Shown here: piece by piece, positions 37,833 through 49,392 of the stretch
How the letters are laid out: each line of letters starts with the position of its first letter
How positions within the stretch are numbered: the first letter of the stretch is position 1
Source: Thalassolituus hydrocarboniclasticus
Lineage (GTDB): Bacteria > Pseudomonadota > Gammaproteobacteria > Pseudomonadales > Oceanobacteraceae
Assembly: GCF_025345565.1 (NCBI RefSeq)
Contig: NZ_CP054475.1
Span: 701,501-765,500 of the forward strand
Length of the DNA stretch: 64,000 bases
Reading direction: 5' to 3'
Position numbers and translations under genes: made by a program
Notes under the pieces: model-generated
The model's database searches: none
The model's input: only the letters and a program-made list of their open reading frames with translations
Told to the model about the DNA's origin: nothing

Positions 37833-38308
37833 TGACCATTCGCCTGTGCGGAGAATCCGCCATGACGGCCTTTGCCGCGGCCTGTGCGCCGGTATTAAGC
37901 GAAGGCGGCCTGCTGTTTCTGGAAGGTACGCTGGGGGCGGGTAAAACCACTTTCAGCCGTGGCCTGATTCAGGCGCTGGGGCATCAGGGCGCGGTGAAAA
38001 GCCCGACGTACACTCTGGTTGAAGATTATCCACTGGCCGCCTGCCATGTCTGCCACTTCGATCTGTATCGTCTGGGCGATGCTGAAGAGCTGGAGTTTAT
38101 GGGTATCCGCGATTATCTCGATAACCAGGCGCTGTGCTTAATTGAATGGGCCGAAAAAGGCCGCGGTGTTCTGCCAGCGGCCGATCTGGTGCTGCATATC
38201 GACGATCTGGGTGACTGCCGCGAACTGAGCTGGCAGGCCGGCAGTGAGCGTGGTCAGCGCTGGGTGCAGGCTCTGGATAAACTGGCGCAGGGGTTTGAGC
38301 AGACATGA
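37832..38308 (+). CDS. tsaE: tRNA threonylcarbamoyladenosine biosynthesis ATPase TsaE
   Basis: TsaE is the ATPase that resets the TsaBD complex making t6A37 in ANN-decoding tRNAs. The 158 residues contain the P-loop '[14 protein letters not shown]' near residue 31 and '[12 protein letters not shown]' and 'HFDLYRL' of the family. It overlaps nnr by one base and amiB by four (ATGA), so the three are translated as a tight operon. Confidence 0.95.
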   Translation: MTIRLCGESAMTAFAAACAPVLSEGGLLFLEGTLGAGKTTFSRGLIQALGHQGAVKSPTYTLVEDYPLAACHVCHFDLYRLGDAEELEFMGIRDYLDNQALCLIEWAEKGRGVLPAADLVLHIDDLGDCRELSWQAGSERGQRWVQALDKLAQGFEQT

Positions 38309-39633
38309 AACCTGTTTTTCTGCCTGTTTTCCTGTTGGGGCTGGTATTGCCGTTGCTGCTCAGCCCGGCACTGCATGCCGACGTTAAAGATGTGCGGGTC
38401 TGGCAGTCGCCGGATAAAACCCGGCTGGTGTTTGATTTATCCAGCCCGGCGGAACATAAAATATTTACCCTCAGCAATCCTGACCGGGTCGTGATCGATC
38501 TGGCCGACTCCAAAGTGCTGAACGATCTGGCGAAAGTTGATCTGCAGTCCACGTCCATCCGTGGTATCCGCAGTGGCAAGCGCAATGGTAATGACGTGCG
38601 CATCGTGCTCGATGTAACCGAACCGCTGAATCCGAAAAGCTTTCCGCTGGCGCCGAATAATGTGTATGCCAATCATCGTCTGGTGGTTGATCTGGAGCGT
38701 GAGGTCGGTGCCCAGATCGTGGCGCCGGTTAAAAAAGCCGATATTTATACCGACAATAAACGCGACATCATTATTGCTATTGATGCCGGCCACGGTGGCG
38801 AAGATCCGGGGGCGATTGGCCATGGCCGTATTTATGAGAAAAAGGTTGTTCTGGCCATTTCCAAAGAACTGCAGCGATTGCTGATTGCCGAGCACGGCTT
38901 TCATCCTTTTATGGTGCGTACCGGCGATTACTATATCGGTCTGCGTGAACGTACTGAAAAAGCGCGTAAAGCCAATGCCGATTTTCTGGTATCCATTCAT
39001 GCCGATGCGTTCAAACACCCGAGCGCCCATGGCAGCTCGGTATTTGTGTTGTCGGAGCGCGGAGCAACCTCAGAAGCGGCGCGCTGGCTGGCCGATAAAG
39101 AGAACGAATCGGATCTTATCGGTGGTGTCAGTCTGGAAGATAAAGAAGACCATCTGGCAATGACGCTGCTGGATTTATCCATGACCGCCAAACGCAATTC
39201 CAGCGTGAAACTCGGCACTCATATTCTCGATAATATTGGTAACGTTTCCCGGCTGCACAAAAATCATGTGGAAGAAGCCGCCTTCGTGGTGTTGAAAGCT
39301 CCGGATATGCCGGCGCTGCTGGTAGAAACCGGTTTTATTTCCAACCCGGATGAAGCGCGCAAACTGGGCACCAGTAGTTATCAGAAAAAAATGGCGCGGG
39401 CGATTTTTGCCGGCATTACCGGATATTTCCGCGAGCACCCGCCACGGGGAACCTTACTTGCTGCACAGAAAGGCAGTGCGCCGGTATTTAATACCTATGT
39501 AATCCGCAGTGGCGATACCCTGTCGGATATTGCCGTTAAAAATGGCGTGGCGATAAACGAGCTGCGCCGCGTCAACGAACTGAAAAATGATCAGCTGCGC
39601 ATCGGCCAGCGTATCAAAATTCCCAATACCTGA
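38305..39633 (+). CDS. amiB: N-acetylmuramoyl-L-alanine amidase AmiB/AmiC type with LysM
   Basis: A periplasmic amidase that splits septal peptidoglycan during daughter-cell separation. 442 residues: signal peptide (1-25, ending 'ALHA'), AMIN domain (about 28-125), Amidase_3 catalytic domain (about 150-380) with zinc ligands in '[16 protein letters not shown]', 'VSIHADAF' and '[10 protein letters not shown]', and one C-terminal LysM repeat ('[18 protein letters not shown]'). Division amidases of this type need an EnvC- or NlpD-like activator; none is in the window. Confidence 0.95.
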   Translation: MKPVFLPVFLLGLVLPLLLSPALHADVKDVRVWQSPDKTRLVFDLSSPAEHKIFTLSNPDRVVIDLADSKVLNDLAKVDLQSTSIRGIRSGKRNGNDVRIVLDVTEPLNPKSFPLAPNNVYANHRLVVDLEREVGAQIVAPVKKADIYTDNKRDIIIAIDAGHGGEDPGAIGHGRIYEKKVVLAISKELQRLLIAEHGFHPFMVRTGDYYIGLRERTEKARKANADFLVSIHADAFKHPSAHGSSVFVLSERGATSEAARWLADKENESDLIGGVSLEDKEDHLAMTLLDLSMTAKRNSSVKLGTHILDNIGNVSRLHKNHVEEAAFVVLKAPDMPALLVETGFISNPDEARKLGTSSYQKKMARAIFAGITGYFREHPPRGTLLAAQKGSAPVFNTYVIRSGDTLSDIAVKNGVAINELRRVNELKNDQLRIGQRIKIPNT

Positions 39634-39651
39634 TTTCCGGGCTGTATTTTT

Positions 39652-41535
39652 ATGAGTCGAATTCATCTGCTGTCACCGCGCCTGGCGAACCAGATCGCCG
39701 CCGGTGAAGTAGTCGAACGTCCCGCCAATATCGTTAAAGAATTGGTGGAAAACGCCCTGGATGCCGGTGCAACCCGCATCGAAATTGATGCTGAGCAGGG
39801 CGGGGTCAAACTGCTGCGCATCCGCGACGATGGCCACGGCATTGAACACGATGATCTGCCGCTGGCACTCAGCCGTCATGCCACCAGTAAAATCACCACC
39901 CTGGACGATCTGGAAGCGGTCGCCAGCCTTGGTTTTCGCGGTGAAGCGCTGGCCAGTATCAGCTCGGTCACCCGTTTAACCCTGACGTCAAGAGCGCAAA
40001 ATTCGGAAGAAGCCTGGAGTGTGCATGCCGAAGGACGTGATATGGCCGCCAGTGTGACTCCGGCGGCGCATCCGGTGGGTACGACGCTTGAGGTGCGCGA
40101 TTTATTTTTTAATACCCCGGCACGGCGGAAATTTTTACGCACTGAAAAAACCGAATTTTCCCATCTGGAAGAAACCGTTAAGCGTCTGGCGTTAAGCCGT
40201 TACGATGTGGCATTTTCGCTGCGCCATAATGGCCGGGTGATTCACCAGCTGCGCAGTGCCGAGCGCACCATTGACCGCGAAAAACGCGTGGCCAGTCTGC
40301 TCAATAAAGATTTTATCGACAGTGCGGTGCATATCGACGCCGAAGCAGTAGGTCTGCAACTGCAGGGCTGGGTCGGCTTACCGACGTTTTCGCGTTCGCA
40401 GGCAGATATGCAGTATTTCTTTGTTAATGGCCGTGTGGTTCGCGATAAATTAGTAGTGCATGCGATTAAACAGGCTTATCGCGATGTGCTGTATCACGGC
40501 CGTCATCCGGCCTTTGTTCTTTACCTCTGGCTGGACCCGAAGCTGGTGGATGTGAACGTGCATCCGACCAAGCATGAAGTGCGTTTCCGCGATGGCCGGC
40601 TGGTGCATGATTTCCTGTTCCGCACTCTGCATAAAGCATTGGGTGATGTGCGTCCGGATGATCGTCTGGCGGGCAGCACACCGGCCACGCTGGTGCCACA
40701 GACGGCGCCGCTCAGTGGGGTGCAGGCCGGTGAATTTCAGGAGCAGGCACGCCTCGACTGGCAGGCGCAGGCGGTACAGGAAAATGCCGGCAGCTATCAG
40801 CCTGCATTTAATGCGGTGCCGCAACAGGGGGCCGTCAGTGCACAACTGGACGGCCTGCGCGCGCTCAGTCAGCCGCTCGACGATGCGCCCTGGGGGCAGG
40901 AAGTACGACAGGGTCAGCCACAGCCGTTACCACAAGCGCCCAGCGCCGATATGCCGCCTCTGGGTTATGCCATTGCGCAGCTGCACGGCATTTATATTCT
41001 GGCGCAGAACGCACAGGGTATGGTGGTGGTTGATATGCATGCGGCCCATGAACGTATTACCTACGAACGGTTAAAGATCGCCGTCGATCAGCAGGGCGTA
41101 CAGAGTCAGCCGCTGCTGGTGCCGGTGACGCTGGCGGTGAGTGAGCGCGAAGCGGATGCCGCCGAGCAGTTTGCCGATGAATTCCGCTTGCTCGGCGTTG
41201 AGCTTGCGCGGGTGGCACCGGAAAGCGTGGTTGTACGCCAGATTCCGGTGCTGCTGCAGCAGGCGGAAGTTCCACGGCTGATCACTGATATGCTGGGCGA
41301 CCTGCTTGAACACGGCACCTCCGACCGTATTCTGGCGCACCGCAATGAATTACTCGGCACCATGGCCTGTCATGGCTCGGTACGTGCCAACCGCAAGCTC
41401 AGTATTCCGGAAATGAACGCCTTGCTGCGCGATATGGAAGCCACCGAGCGCAGCGGCCAGTGCAATCATGGCCGCCCGACCTGGACTCAGCTCACCATGG
41501 GTGAACTGGACAAACTGTTTTTACGGGGCCGCTGA
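39652..41535 (+). CDS. mutL: DNA mismatch repair protein MutL
   Basis: MutL couples MutS mismatch recognition to strand removal. 627 residues: N-terminal GHKL ATPase ('[18 protein letters not shown]', '[13 protein letters not shown]', '[13 protein letters not shown]'), then a Pro/Gln-rich linker (about 345-440) and a C-terminal dimerisation domain. That domain carries '[12 protein letters not shown]', '[13 protein letters not shown]' and '[11 protein letters not shown]', which are metal-site motifs of endonuclease-type MutL, unlike the E. coli protein that relies on MutH. It overlaps miaA by one base. Confidence 0.97.
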   Translation: MSRIHLLSPRLANQIAAGEVVERPANIVKELVENALDAGATRIEIDAEQGGVKLLRIRDDGHGIEHDDLPLALSRHATSKITTLDDLEAVASLGFRGEALASISSVTRLTLTSRAQNSEEAWSVHAEGRDMAASVTPAAHPVGTTLEVRDLFFNTPARRKFLRTEKTEFSHLEETVKRLALSRYDVAFSLRHNGRVIHQLRSAERTIDREKRVASLLNKDFIDSAVHIDAEAVGLQLQGWVGLPTFSRSQADMQYFFVNGRVVRDKLVVHAIKQAYRDVLYHGRHPAFVLYLWLDPKLVDVNVHPTKHEVRFRDGRLVHDFLFRTLHKALGDVRPDDRLAGSTPATLVPQTAPLSGVQAGEFQEQARLDWQAQAVQENAGSYQPAFNAVPQQGAVSAQLDGLRALSQPLDDAPWGQEVRQGQPQPLPQAPSADMPPLGYAIAQLHGIYILAQNAQGMVVVDMHAAHERITYERLKIAVDQQGVQSQPLLVPVTLAVSEREADAAEQFADEFRLLGVELARVAPESVVVRQIPVLLQQAEVPRLITDMLGDLLEHGTSDRILAHRNELLGTMACHGSVRANRKLSIPEMNALLRDMEATERSGQCNHGRPTWTQLTMGELDKLFLRGR

Positions 41536-42494
41536 TGAGCACTGTGCATGAATTACCGCCGGCCATCTTTCTGATGGGGCCGACCGCCTCCGGCAAAACC
41601 GCACTGGCACTGGAGCTGGTGGAAAAATATCCGTGCGAAATTATCAGTGTCGATTCGGCGCTGGTGTACAAGGGTATGGATATCGGTACCGCCAAACCTG
41701 ACGCCGAAATGCAGAAGCGTGCGCCGCACCGGTTAATTGATCTGATTGATCCGGCAGAGAGTTACTCTGCGGCAAATTTCCGCGAAGATGCACTGCGCGA
41801 AATGGCCGATATCACCGCCCGCGGCAAGGTACCACTGCTGACCGGCGGCACCATGATGTACTTTAAATTTCTGCGTGATGGCGCGGCGCAATTGCCACAG
41901 GCTGATGAAGAGGTTCGTGAGCGTCTGCTGGCCGAAGGGCTGCAGTATGGCTGGCCGCATATGCACGAAAAACTCGCCGCCATTGATCCGCAATCGGCGG
42001 AACGGTTAAAGCCGATGGATTCACAGCGCATTCAGCGTGCACTGGAAGTGTATGAAGTATCGGGCAAAACCCTGACCGAGTTCTGGGCTGAGCAGCAGAG
42101 CGAACCACTGCCTTATCATGTGGTCAATCTGGCCGTATGTCCGCGCGAACGCAGCACCCTGCATGAACGCATTGCGCTGCGTTTCCGCCAGATGGTGGAG
42201 CAGGGCTTTATCGATGAAGTAAAAAAGCTGCATGCGCGCGGTGATCTGAACGTCAATATGCCTGCCGTGCGGGCCGTCGGATACCGTCAGGTATGGGACT
42301 ATCTGGACGGCAAATATGATTATGAGGAAATGATTGAGCGTGGCATTATAGCCACGCGCCAGTTGGCGAAGCGGCAGGTAACCTGGTTGCGCAGCTGGCC
42401 CGATCTGTACTGGCTGGAGACAGAGGATAGTAATCTTCTGCAAAGCGCCTTGAAAATCCTGCATGCCAACGCCATATTTAGCGCATCGTCCTGA
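41535..42494 (+). CDS. miaA: tRNA dimethylallyltransferase MiaA
   Basis: MiaA adds the isopentenyl group to A37 of tRNAs reading UNN codons. The 319 residues begin with the P-loop '[14 protein letters not shown]' near residue 14, followed by '[19 protein letters not shown]', '[11 protein letters not shown]' and '[15 protein letters not shown]'. It sits in the classic mutL-miaA-hfq-hflX order. Confidence 0.97.
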   Translation: MSTVHELPPAIFLMGPTASGKTALALELVEKYPCEIISVDSALVYKGMDIGTAKPDAEMQKRAPHRLIDLIDPAESYSAANFREDALREMADITARGKVPLLTGGTMMYFKFLRDGAAQLPQADEEVRERLLAEGLQYGWPHMHEKLAAIDPQSAERLKPMDSQRIQRALEVYEVSGKTLTEFWAEQQSEPLPYHVVNLAVCPRERSTLHERIALRFRQMVEQGFIDEVKKLHARGDLNVNMPAVRAVGYRQVWDYLDGKYDYEEMIERGIIATRQLAKRQVTWLRSWPDLYWLETEDSNLLQSALKILHANAIFSASS

Positions 42495-42599
42495 TTTCGC
42501 AGCTTTATCGCATTCGCGTCGCTCCGGACGAACTGGGGCTTATTATTTTTCTTGGCTGTCCCCACATTGGACGGCACACCTTCATTTAAGGAGACCATT

Positions 42600-42854
42600 A
42601 TGTCAAAAGGGCATTCTCTACAAGACCCTTACCTCAATCAGCTGCGCAAAGAACGTATTCCAGTGTCTATCTTTCTGGTAAACGGCATCAAGCTGCAAGG
42701 TCAGATCGAATCATTCGACCAATTTGTTATTCTGCTGAAAAACACGGTCAGTCAGATGGTTTATAAACACGCAATTTCTACTGTTGTACCATCCCGCAAT
42801 GTGCGTCTGCAGCCTGCAGATACCGGCGAAGTTGATGGCAGCAGCGACGAGTAA
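42600..42854 (+). CDS. hfq: RNA chaperone Hfq
   Basis: A hexameric Sm-like protein that pairs small RNAs with mRNAs and, in Pseudomonas, works with Crc in catabolite repression. The 84 residues contain Sm1 ('[18 protein letters not shown]') and the Sm2 end '[13 protein letters not shown]'. The distal face that binds A-rich ARN repeats is made by conserved residues in Sm1. I chose the ATG at 42600 after AAGGAG (42588-42593). The candidate CrcZ-like RNAs near 61-62 kb are plausible ligands. Confidence 0.98.
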   Translation: MSKGHSLQDPYLNQLRKERIPVSIFLVNGIKLQGQIESFDQFVILLKNTVSQMVYKHAISTVVPSRNVRLQPADTGEVDGSSDE

Positions 42855-42871
42855 ACGCAGGAGCCGCTGAT

Positions 42872-44182
42872 TTGTTCTTTGAACGCCCGGATAATGGCGG
42901 CGAAACCGCAGTACTGGTTCATATTGATTTTCCTGAGGGCCTCAATCGTGAGGACCTTAACGAGTTCAGGGAACTGGTTATTTCGGCAGGTGCCGATCCG
43001 GTGGATCTGGTAACCACCAAACGCTCAACCCCCGATCCCAAAACCTTTATCGGTAAAGGTAAAGTGGAGGAAATCGGTCAGGCTCTGCGCCTGCATGGCG
43101 CAGAACTGGTTATTTTCAATCACGCATTGTCACCCAGCCAGGAACGTAACCTGGAGCGGGCACTACAGTGCCGTGTTCTCGACCGTACCGGTCTGATTCT
43201 CGATATTTTCGCCCAGCGTGCACGTACCCATGAAGGTAAGCTGCAGGTTGAGCTGGCGCAGCTGCAGTTTCAGTCGACCCGTCTGATCCGTGGCTGGACT
43301 CACCTTGAGCGACAGAAAGGTGGTATTGGTATGCGCGGGCCGGGTGAAACCCAGCTCGAGACTGACCGTCGTCTGCTGCGTGAGCGGGTAAAAAACATCA
43401 ACGCCCGGCTGGAAAAGGTTCATGCCCAGCGTGATCAGAACCGCCGTGCGCGCAAGCGCTCATCGATTCCCAGTGTGGCCATTGTCGGTTACACCAACGC
43501 TGGTAAGTCGACGCTGTTCAATACCCTGACCACCGCCGATGTGTATGCCGCCAATCAGCTGTTTGCCACGCTTGATCCGACTTTGCGCCGCTTTGCGGTG
43601 GATAACGTTGGTGAGGTGGTGCTGGCCGATACGGTAGGCTTTATTCGCCACCTGCCACACAAGCTGGTTGAGGCCTTTCAGGCCACTTTGCAGGAAGCGG
43701 CCGAAGCGGATCTGCTGGTGCATGTGATCGACTGTGCGGCACAGGAACGCGAAGGCAATATTCAGCAGGTAGAGCTGGTATTAAAAGAAATTGAAGCCGA
43801 TGTGGTACCGCAACTGCGGGTCTACAACAAAATTGACCTGCTGGAACACAGCGAAGCCCGTATTGACCGTGACGATCAGGGCAAGCCTGTAGCGGTATGG
43901 GTATCGGCTCAGCAGCGTCTTGGACTGGATCTGTTGAATCAGGCCATTGGCGAATTGCTGAGCACGGAAGTCTTCAATGAAGATATCTGTCTGCACCCGG
44001 CGGAAGCCAAGCTACGTGCAATTCTTTACGAATTGGGTGCGATACAGAAAGAACACTATGCTGAAAACGGTGATATGGTACTGACCCTGAGAATGCAGCG
44101 TCAGGATTTCAAACGTGCTCTGGCGCGCGCTGATATGGCCGAAAGCCGTTTTCTTGAACCGGTACAGGAAGCCTGGCACTGA
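42872..44182 (+). CDS. hflX: Ribosome-splitting GTPase HflX
   Basis: HflX is a 50S-binding GTPase that rescues stalled ribosomes after stress. The 436 residues have an N-terminal HflX domain with 'TFIGKGKVEEIG' and 'LFNHALSPSQERNLE'-type sequence, the glycine-rich 'GGIGMRGPGETQLETDRR', and G1 'GYTNAGKSTLFN' near residue 205 with G3 'DTVGFI' and G4 'NKID'. The start is TTG (MFFERPDNGGE), which matches Pseudomonas HflX; AGGAG lies about 9 bases upstream. Confidence 0.95.
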   Translation: MFFERPDNGGETAVLVHIDFPEGLNREDLNEFRELVISAGADPVDLVTTKRSTPDPKTFIGKGKVEEIGQALRLHGAELVIFNHALSPSQERNLERALQCRVLDRTGLILDIFAQRARTHEGKLQVELAQLQFQSTRLIRGWTHLERQKGGIGMRGPGETQLETDRRLLRERVKNINARLEKVHAQRDQNRRARKRSSIPSVAIVGYTNAGKSTLFNTLTTADVYAANQLFATLDPTLRRFAVDNVGEVVLADTVGFIRHLPHKLVEAFQATLQEAAEADLLVHVIDCAAQEREGNIQQVELVLKEIEADVVPQLRVYNKIDLLEHSEARIDRDDQGKPVAVWVSAQQRLGLDLLNQAIGELLSTEVFNEDICLHPAEAKLRAILYELGAIQKEHYAENGDMVLTLRMQRQDFKRALARADMAESRFLEPVQEAWH

Positions 44183-44198
44183 GTAACGATGTTACTCA
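44180..44198. other. Hairpin spanning the hflX stop codon
   Basis: TGAGTAAC / GTTACTCA with a GAT loop. The TGA stop of hflX is the first three bases of the stem. There is no T-tract, so it is not a standard terminator; it may act as an mRNA end-stabiliser between hflX and hflK. Confidence 0.5.
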
Positions 44199-44279
44199 AT
44201 GCAACCGGTTCCGATATTTTTCAGGATGCGTTGTCATACGGACGTGCGCATCAAATTGTCTGCCTAACTGGAGTGACTT

Positions 44280-45461
44280 ATGGCCTGGAATGAGCCCGGC
44301 GGAAAGGGCAATCCCAATGATCCCTGGGGTAACAACAACCGCGGTAATAAAAATCGCGGCAATCAGCCACCGGATCTGGATGATGCCCTGAAACAGCTGA
44401 TGGACAAGATTAATGGTCTGTTCGGCAAGGGAAATGGCAATAACAATAACGGTAATGACAATGGCAGTGGAGCCGGTGGCTTTTTTGGTATCGCCGCCGC
44501 CATTCTGGTTGTCATGCTGGCGTTTAATTCTTTCTATACCCTGGATGAACAGGAGCGTGGTGTTGTTCTGCGTCTGGGTAAATACCTGAATACCGAAGGC
44601 CCGGGTCTGCATTTCAAAATACCTCTGGTTGATCAGGTGATTCCGGTGAATACCACCAAGGTTCGGGAAGCGGAAATCAAAGAGCGTATGCTCACCGAAG
44701 ATGAAAACATCGTCGAAGTTGAGCTGAACGCACAATACCGCGTGGCCGATCCTATTGCTTTCGCCCTGCGTGTTGAGCTGCCGGAACGCACTCTGCTGTC
44801 TGCTGCGGAAAGTGCCCTGCGCCATGAAGTGGGTTCGGCGGCAATGGACCCGATTCTGACGACTGGTCGTGCGGTTCTTGCGGAAAAAGTGCAGATTCGT
44901 CTGCAGGATTACCTCGACCGTTACCAGACCGGTATGGTGCTGACTAACGTCAACATTAAAGATGCCCGCCCACCGGCTCAGGTGAAAGCGGCATTCGATG
45001 ACGTACAGAAAGCCAAACAGGATAAAGAACGTTTTATTAACGAAGCCGAAGCCTACGCCAATGCGGTTGTACCGGAAGCCCGTGGTCGCGCCCAGCGTCA
45101 GCTGGAAGAAGCGAGCGCTTATAAGGCCCGTATTATTGCCCGCGCAGAAGGTGAGGCCGCACGTTTCAATAACCTCTACTCTGAATACAAAAAAGCGCCG
45201 GCGGTTACCCGCGAGCGTCTGTATATCGAAGCGCTGTCCGATGTTTATACCAGCAGCAGTAAGGTTCTGGTGGATGTGAAAGGCGGCAACAACATGATGT
45301 ATCTGCCGCTGGATAAGCTGATGCAGAACATGCCGGCAGCCAAAGGCGACGGCGCATCCCTGAGCAGTGGTGACATTTCCCGTCTGACTGATCAGGTACT
45401 GAATGAAGTCCGCACCCGTCAGAACAGCACTGGCAACACTACTCGCAGGGAGGGTCGTTAA
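44280..45461 (+). CDS. hflK: FtsH modulator HflK (SPFH protein)
   Basis: HflK with HflC forms the periplasm-facing cage around FtsH. 393 residues: a Gly/Asn-rich cytosolic N-terminus (1-75, many 'GNN' repeats), one membrane span (about 76-96, 'FFGIAAAILVVMLAF'), then the SPFH/prohibitin domain ('EQERGVVLRLGKY') and a long coiled coil rich in Ala, Glu and Arg. It overlaps hflC by one base. Confidence 0.96.
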   Translation: MAWNEPGGKGNPNDPWGNNNRGNKNRGNQPPDLDDALKQLMDKINGLFGKGNGNNNNGNDNGSGAGGFFGIAAAILVVMLAFNSFYTLDEQERGVVLRLGKYLNTEGPGLHFKIPLVDQVIPVNTTKVREAEIKERMLTEDENIVEVELNAQYRVADPIAFALRVELPERTLLSAAESALRHEVGSAAMDPILTTGRAVLAEKVQIRLQDYLDRYQTGMVLTNVNIKDARPPAQVKAAFDDVQKAKQDKERFINEAEAYANAVVPEARGRAQRQLEEASAYKARIIARAEGEAARFNNLYSEYKKAPAVTRERLYIEALSDVYTSSSKVLVDVKGGNNMMYLPLDKLMQNMPAAKGDGASLSSGDISRLTDQVLNEVRTRQNSTGNTTRREGR

Positions 45462-46330
45462 TGTCTCCGAAAGCTTTATTGAGTCTGATCGTTCTGGGTG
45501 TGTTGCTGCTGGTCGCCAGTCAGGGCCTGTACGTCATCAACGAAACCGAACGCGCAATCAAGCTGCAGTTCGGTGAAGTGGTCGACAATGACATCAAACC
45601 GGGTCTGCACTGGAAAGTGCCTTTTATGCAGAACGTTAAGCGTTTTGATGCACGGGTACTGACGCTGGATACCAATCCATCGCACTTCCTGACCTCCGGT
45701 AAAAAGTATGTGATCGTCGATTCGTTCACCAAGTGGCGTATCAAGGATGTGAATTCCTACTACAAAGCCACTTCCGGTAACCGTCAGGAAGCCTCTAACC
45801 TGCTGGCTAACCTGGTCAACAAAGGTCTGCGTGATGAAATCGCCAACCGTACCCTGCATGAAGTGGTATCCGGTGAGCGTGATCAGCTGATGACCAAGCT
45901 TACCGCCGCCCTGAATACTCAGACTCAGGATGATCTGGGCATTGAGATTCTTGATATGCGCGTGAAAGCCGTTGATCTGCCGGATGACCTCAGTGCTTCG
46001 GTATATAACCGTATGTCGGCGGAACGTGAGCGTGAAGCGCGCGAACACCGCTCTCAGGGTAAAGAGCTGTCAGAAGGTATTCAGGCCGATGCCGATCGTC
46101 AGAAAACCGTTCTGGAAGCTGAAGCTTACCGTGATGCTGAACGCACCAAGGGTGAGGGCGATGCTGAAGCTGCACGTATTTATGCGTCTGCTTACAACAA
46201 AGACCCTGAGTTCTATGCCTTTACCCGTAGTCTGAAAGCCTACACCCAGACCTTCAGTCAGAGCGATGTACTGCTGCTGGAGCCGGACAGTGACTTCTTC
46301 CGTTACCTGAAGGATTCAAAAGGCAAGTAA
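45461..46330 (+). CDS. hflC: FtsH modulator HflC (SPFH protein)
   Basis: Partner of HflK in the FtsH-regulating complex. 289 residues with an N-terminal signal anchor (about 5-22, 'LIVLGVLLLVASQGLYV'), an SPFH domain ('ERAIKLQFGEVVDNDIKPG') and a coiled coil with 'GEGDAEAARIYASAYNKDPEFY', a characteristic HflC segment. A terminator follows. Confidence 0.97.
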   Translation: MSPKALLSLIVLGVLLLVASQGLYVINETERAIKLQFGEVVDNDIKPGLHWKVPFMQNVKRFDARVLTLDTNPSHFLTSGKKYVIVDSFTKWRIKDVNSYYKATSGNRQEASNLLANLVNKGLRDEIANRTLHEVVSGERDQLMTKLTAALNTQTQDDLGIEILDMRVKAVDLPDDLSASVYNRMSAEREREAREHRSQGKELSEGIQADADRQKTVLEAEAYRDAERTKGEGDAEAARIYASAYNKDPEFYAFTRSLKAYTQTFSQSDVLLLEPDSDFFRYLKDSKGK

Positions 46331-46393
46331 GCAATAACCAATGCCCGCGCCTTAACCATGTTCAAGGCGCAACGGCTTTGGTAGAATCCTGCA

Positions 46394-46418
46394 ACCGGGC
46401 CTGGTGCCCGGTTTTTTT
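46394..46418 (+). terminator. Terminator after hflC
   Basis: ACCGGGC / GCCCGGT with a 5-base loop and seven Ts. It closes the hflX-hflK-hflC operon. Confidence 0.9.
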
Positions 46419-46444
46419 GTGCGATTTTCTTTTGAGGACCTCCG

Positions 46445-46642
46445 GTGCAGCCCGATTTATGGCGTGAATTCGCTATCGCCCTCTGCCTGGTGTTTATTCT
46501 TGAAGGGGTAATGCCGTTTCTCTACCCCACCCGGTGGCGCAAGCTGGTCGCTCAGCTGGCCACAGTCGATGATCGCACGATGCGCATGACCGGTCTGATC
46601 AGTATGCTGATCGGGCTGGGTTTACTTTACGTAATCAATTAA
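46445..46642 (+). CDS. DUF2065 (YjeT-like) small membrane protein
   Basis: 65 residues with two hydrophobic spans (about 8-26 and 48-64) and the motif 'EGVMPFLYPTRWRKL' of the YjeT/DUF2065 family, found beside hflC in many gammaproteobacteria. Its function is unknown. The start is GTG after GAGGACC. hisZ begins 11 bases downstream. Confidence 0.9.
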   Translation: MQPDLWREFAIALCLVFILEGVMPFLYPTRWRKLVAQLATVDDRTMRMTGLISMLIGLGLLYVIN

Positions 46643-46653
46643 AAGGCTGGACG

Positions 46654-47820
46654 ATGACTAGCGCTGACCGTTGGCTATTGCCGGATGGTATTGAAGAAGT
46701 GCTGCCGCCACAGGCGCGGCGGATTGAACAGTTGCGTCGCCGTTTGCTCGACCTGCTGGATAACTGTGGCTATGACCTGGTGATTCCACCGGCGCTTGAA
46801 TATCTTGATTCGTTGCTGACCGGTGTCGGCAAAGATCTCGATTTGCGTACCTTTAAAGTCACCGACCAGCTGTCTGGCCGTCTGATGGGACTGAGTGCCG
46901 ATACCACGCCTCAGGTTGCCCGTATCGACGCCCACAGTCTGGCTCCGGAAGGCATCAGCCGTCTGAGCTACTGCCGTACCGTATTCCATGCCAAGGCCAG
47001 CTCGCTGCTGGCCAGCCGCACCCCGACGCAGATTGGTGCTGAACTGTACGGCGAAGCCGGCGTCAGTGCCGATGTTGAGATTATCAGCCTGATGCTGACT
47101 CTGCTTGAGTCCGCCGGTGTACAGCAGGTGCATCTGGATCTGGGCCATGTTGGTGTCTTCCGCGCGCTGGCAGCCAAAGCCGGTATCAGCGCTGAGCAGC
47201 AGCGTGAGCTGTTTGATCTGCTGAAACTGAAATGCGCCACCGACCTTGAAGCCTGGGCCGCGCGCGAAATTCAGGATGCGGCACTGGCAGAAGCCTTTGC
47301 ACTGCTGATCCGCCTGCAGGGCGACCGGCAGAAACTGGATGCCGCCATCAGCCGTATGGCCGAGCTGGTACCGGAAACTTCCGCCGAACTGGCACATATT
47401 CAGCAGGTTGCAGAGCAGCTTGCACAGCGTTTCCCGCAGACGTCGCTGTATTTCGACCTGACCGAGCTGCGTGGCTATAACTATCACACCGGTCTGGTGT
47501 TTGCTGCTTATATTCCTGGCTATGGCGATGCCATCGCTCAGGGTGGCCGTTATGACGAAACCGGCGCGGTGTTCGGCCGTGCCCGTCCGGCAACCGGCTT
47601 CAGTGCTGATCTGAAAGTGCTGGCCCGTTTCGGGACCTATCAGGCAGAAGTAAAACAGACAGTAGTTGCACCCAATGAGAATGACCCGGCCTTATGGCAA
47701 CTGATTGCGCAACTGCGCGAGCAGGGCAAGCGGGTTCTGGTGCCGTTGAACGATGATGCGATCCGGGCGGATCTGTATCTGAAAAAACTGGATGGCCAGT
47801 GGCAGCTGGTCGAAGCTTAA
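46654..47820 (+). CDS. hisZ: ATP phosphoribosyltransferase regulatory subunit HisZ
   Basis: A class II synthetase-like protein without aminoacylation activity that forms the hetero-octamer with short-form HisG, the first enzyme of histidine synthesis. 388 residues with 'LLPDGIEEVLPPQARRIEQL', 'SADTTPQVARIDAH', 'SYCRTVFHA' and 'YDETGAVFGRARPATGFS'. Its presence implies a short-form hisG elsewhere. It lies next to purA, as in Pseudomonas. Confidence 0.95.
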   Translation: MTSADRWLLPDGIEEVLPPQARRIEQLRRRLLDLLDNCGYDLVIPPALEYLDSLLTGVGKDLDLRTFKVTDQLSGRLMGLSADTTPQVARIDAHSLAPEGISRLSYCRTVFHAKASSLLASRTPTQIGAELYGEAGVSADVEIISLMLTLLESAGVQQVHLDLGHVGVFRALAAKAGISAEQQRELFDLLKLKCATDLEAWAAREIQDAALAEAFALLIRLQGDRQKLDAAISRMAELVPETSAELAHIQQVAEQLAQRFPQTSLYFDLTELRGYNYHTGLVFAAYIPGYGDAIAQGGRYDETGAVFGRARPATGFSADLKVLARFGTYQAEVKQTVVAPNENDPALWQLIAQLREQGKRVLVPLNDDAIRADLYLKKLDGQWQLVEA

Positions 47821-49137
<1,317 letters not shown>

Positions 49138-49157
49138 TCCCGGCGTCTGAAATAAAG

Positions 49158-49188
49158 AAACCCCGCAGTTCAGGCTGCGGGGTTTTTT
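49158..49188 (+). terminator. Terminator after purA
   Basis: AAACCCCGCAG (49158-49168) / CTGCGGGGTTT (49175-49185) and a run of Ts. Confidence 0.95.
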
Positions 49189-49303
49189 TATGCCTGCTGT
49201 TCAGGACAGGCTGCGCCTGAAAGTGGTGAGCCGGATTCACTAATAACCTGTTTTAAATATCCATGATGACGCTGAGGCAATAAAGGCATGGGTATTGCTA
49301 AGT

Positions 49304-49326
49304 TGTCATTTCTGACTTTTATGACA
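49304..49326. promoter_or_regulatory. Inverted repeat upstream of the thioesterase gene
   Basis: TGTCAT (49304-49309) and ATGACA (49321-49326) form a spaced palindrome about 70 bases before the gene, the usual place for a repressor site overlapping a promoter. The binding protein is unknown. The rest of the 255-base gap shows nothing more. Confidence 0.35.
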
Positions 49327-49392
49327 TTGCTTGTCGTCAGAAAGCCGGCACACAGAGGCCGGTTCTCACCACTTTAACAACAGGAAAACGCA

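Noticed and set aside
42600-42854. Functional link of hfq to the crc-type RNAs because both are in the window
   Set aside because: They are about 18 kb apart in separate conserved blocks; Hfq is a plausible ligand by family knowledge, not by proximity.
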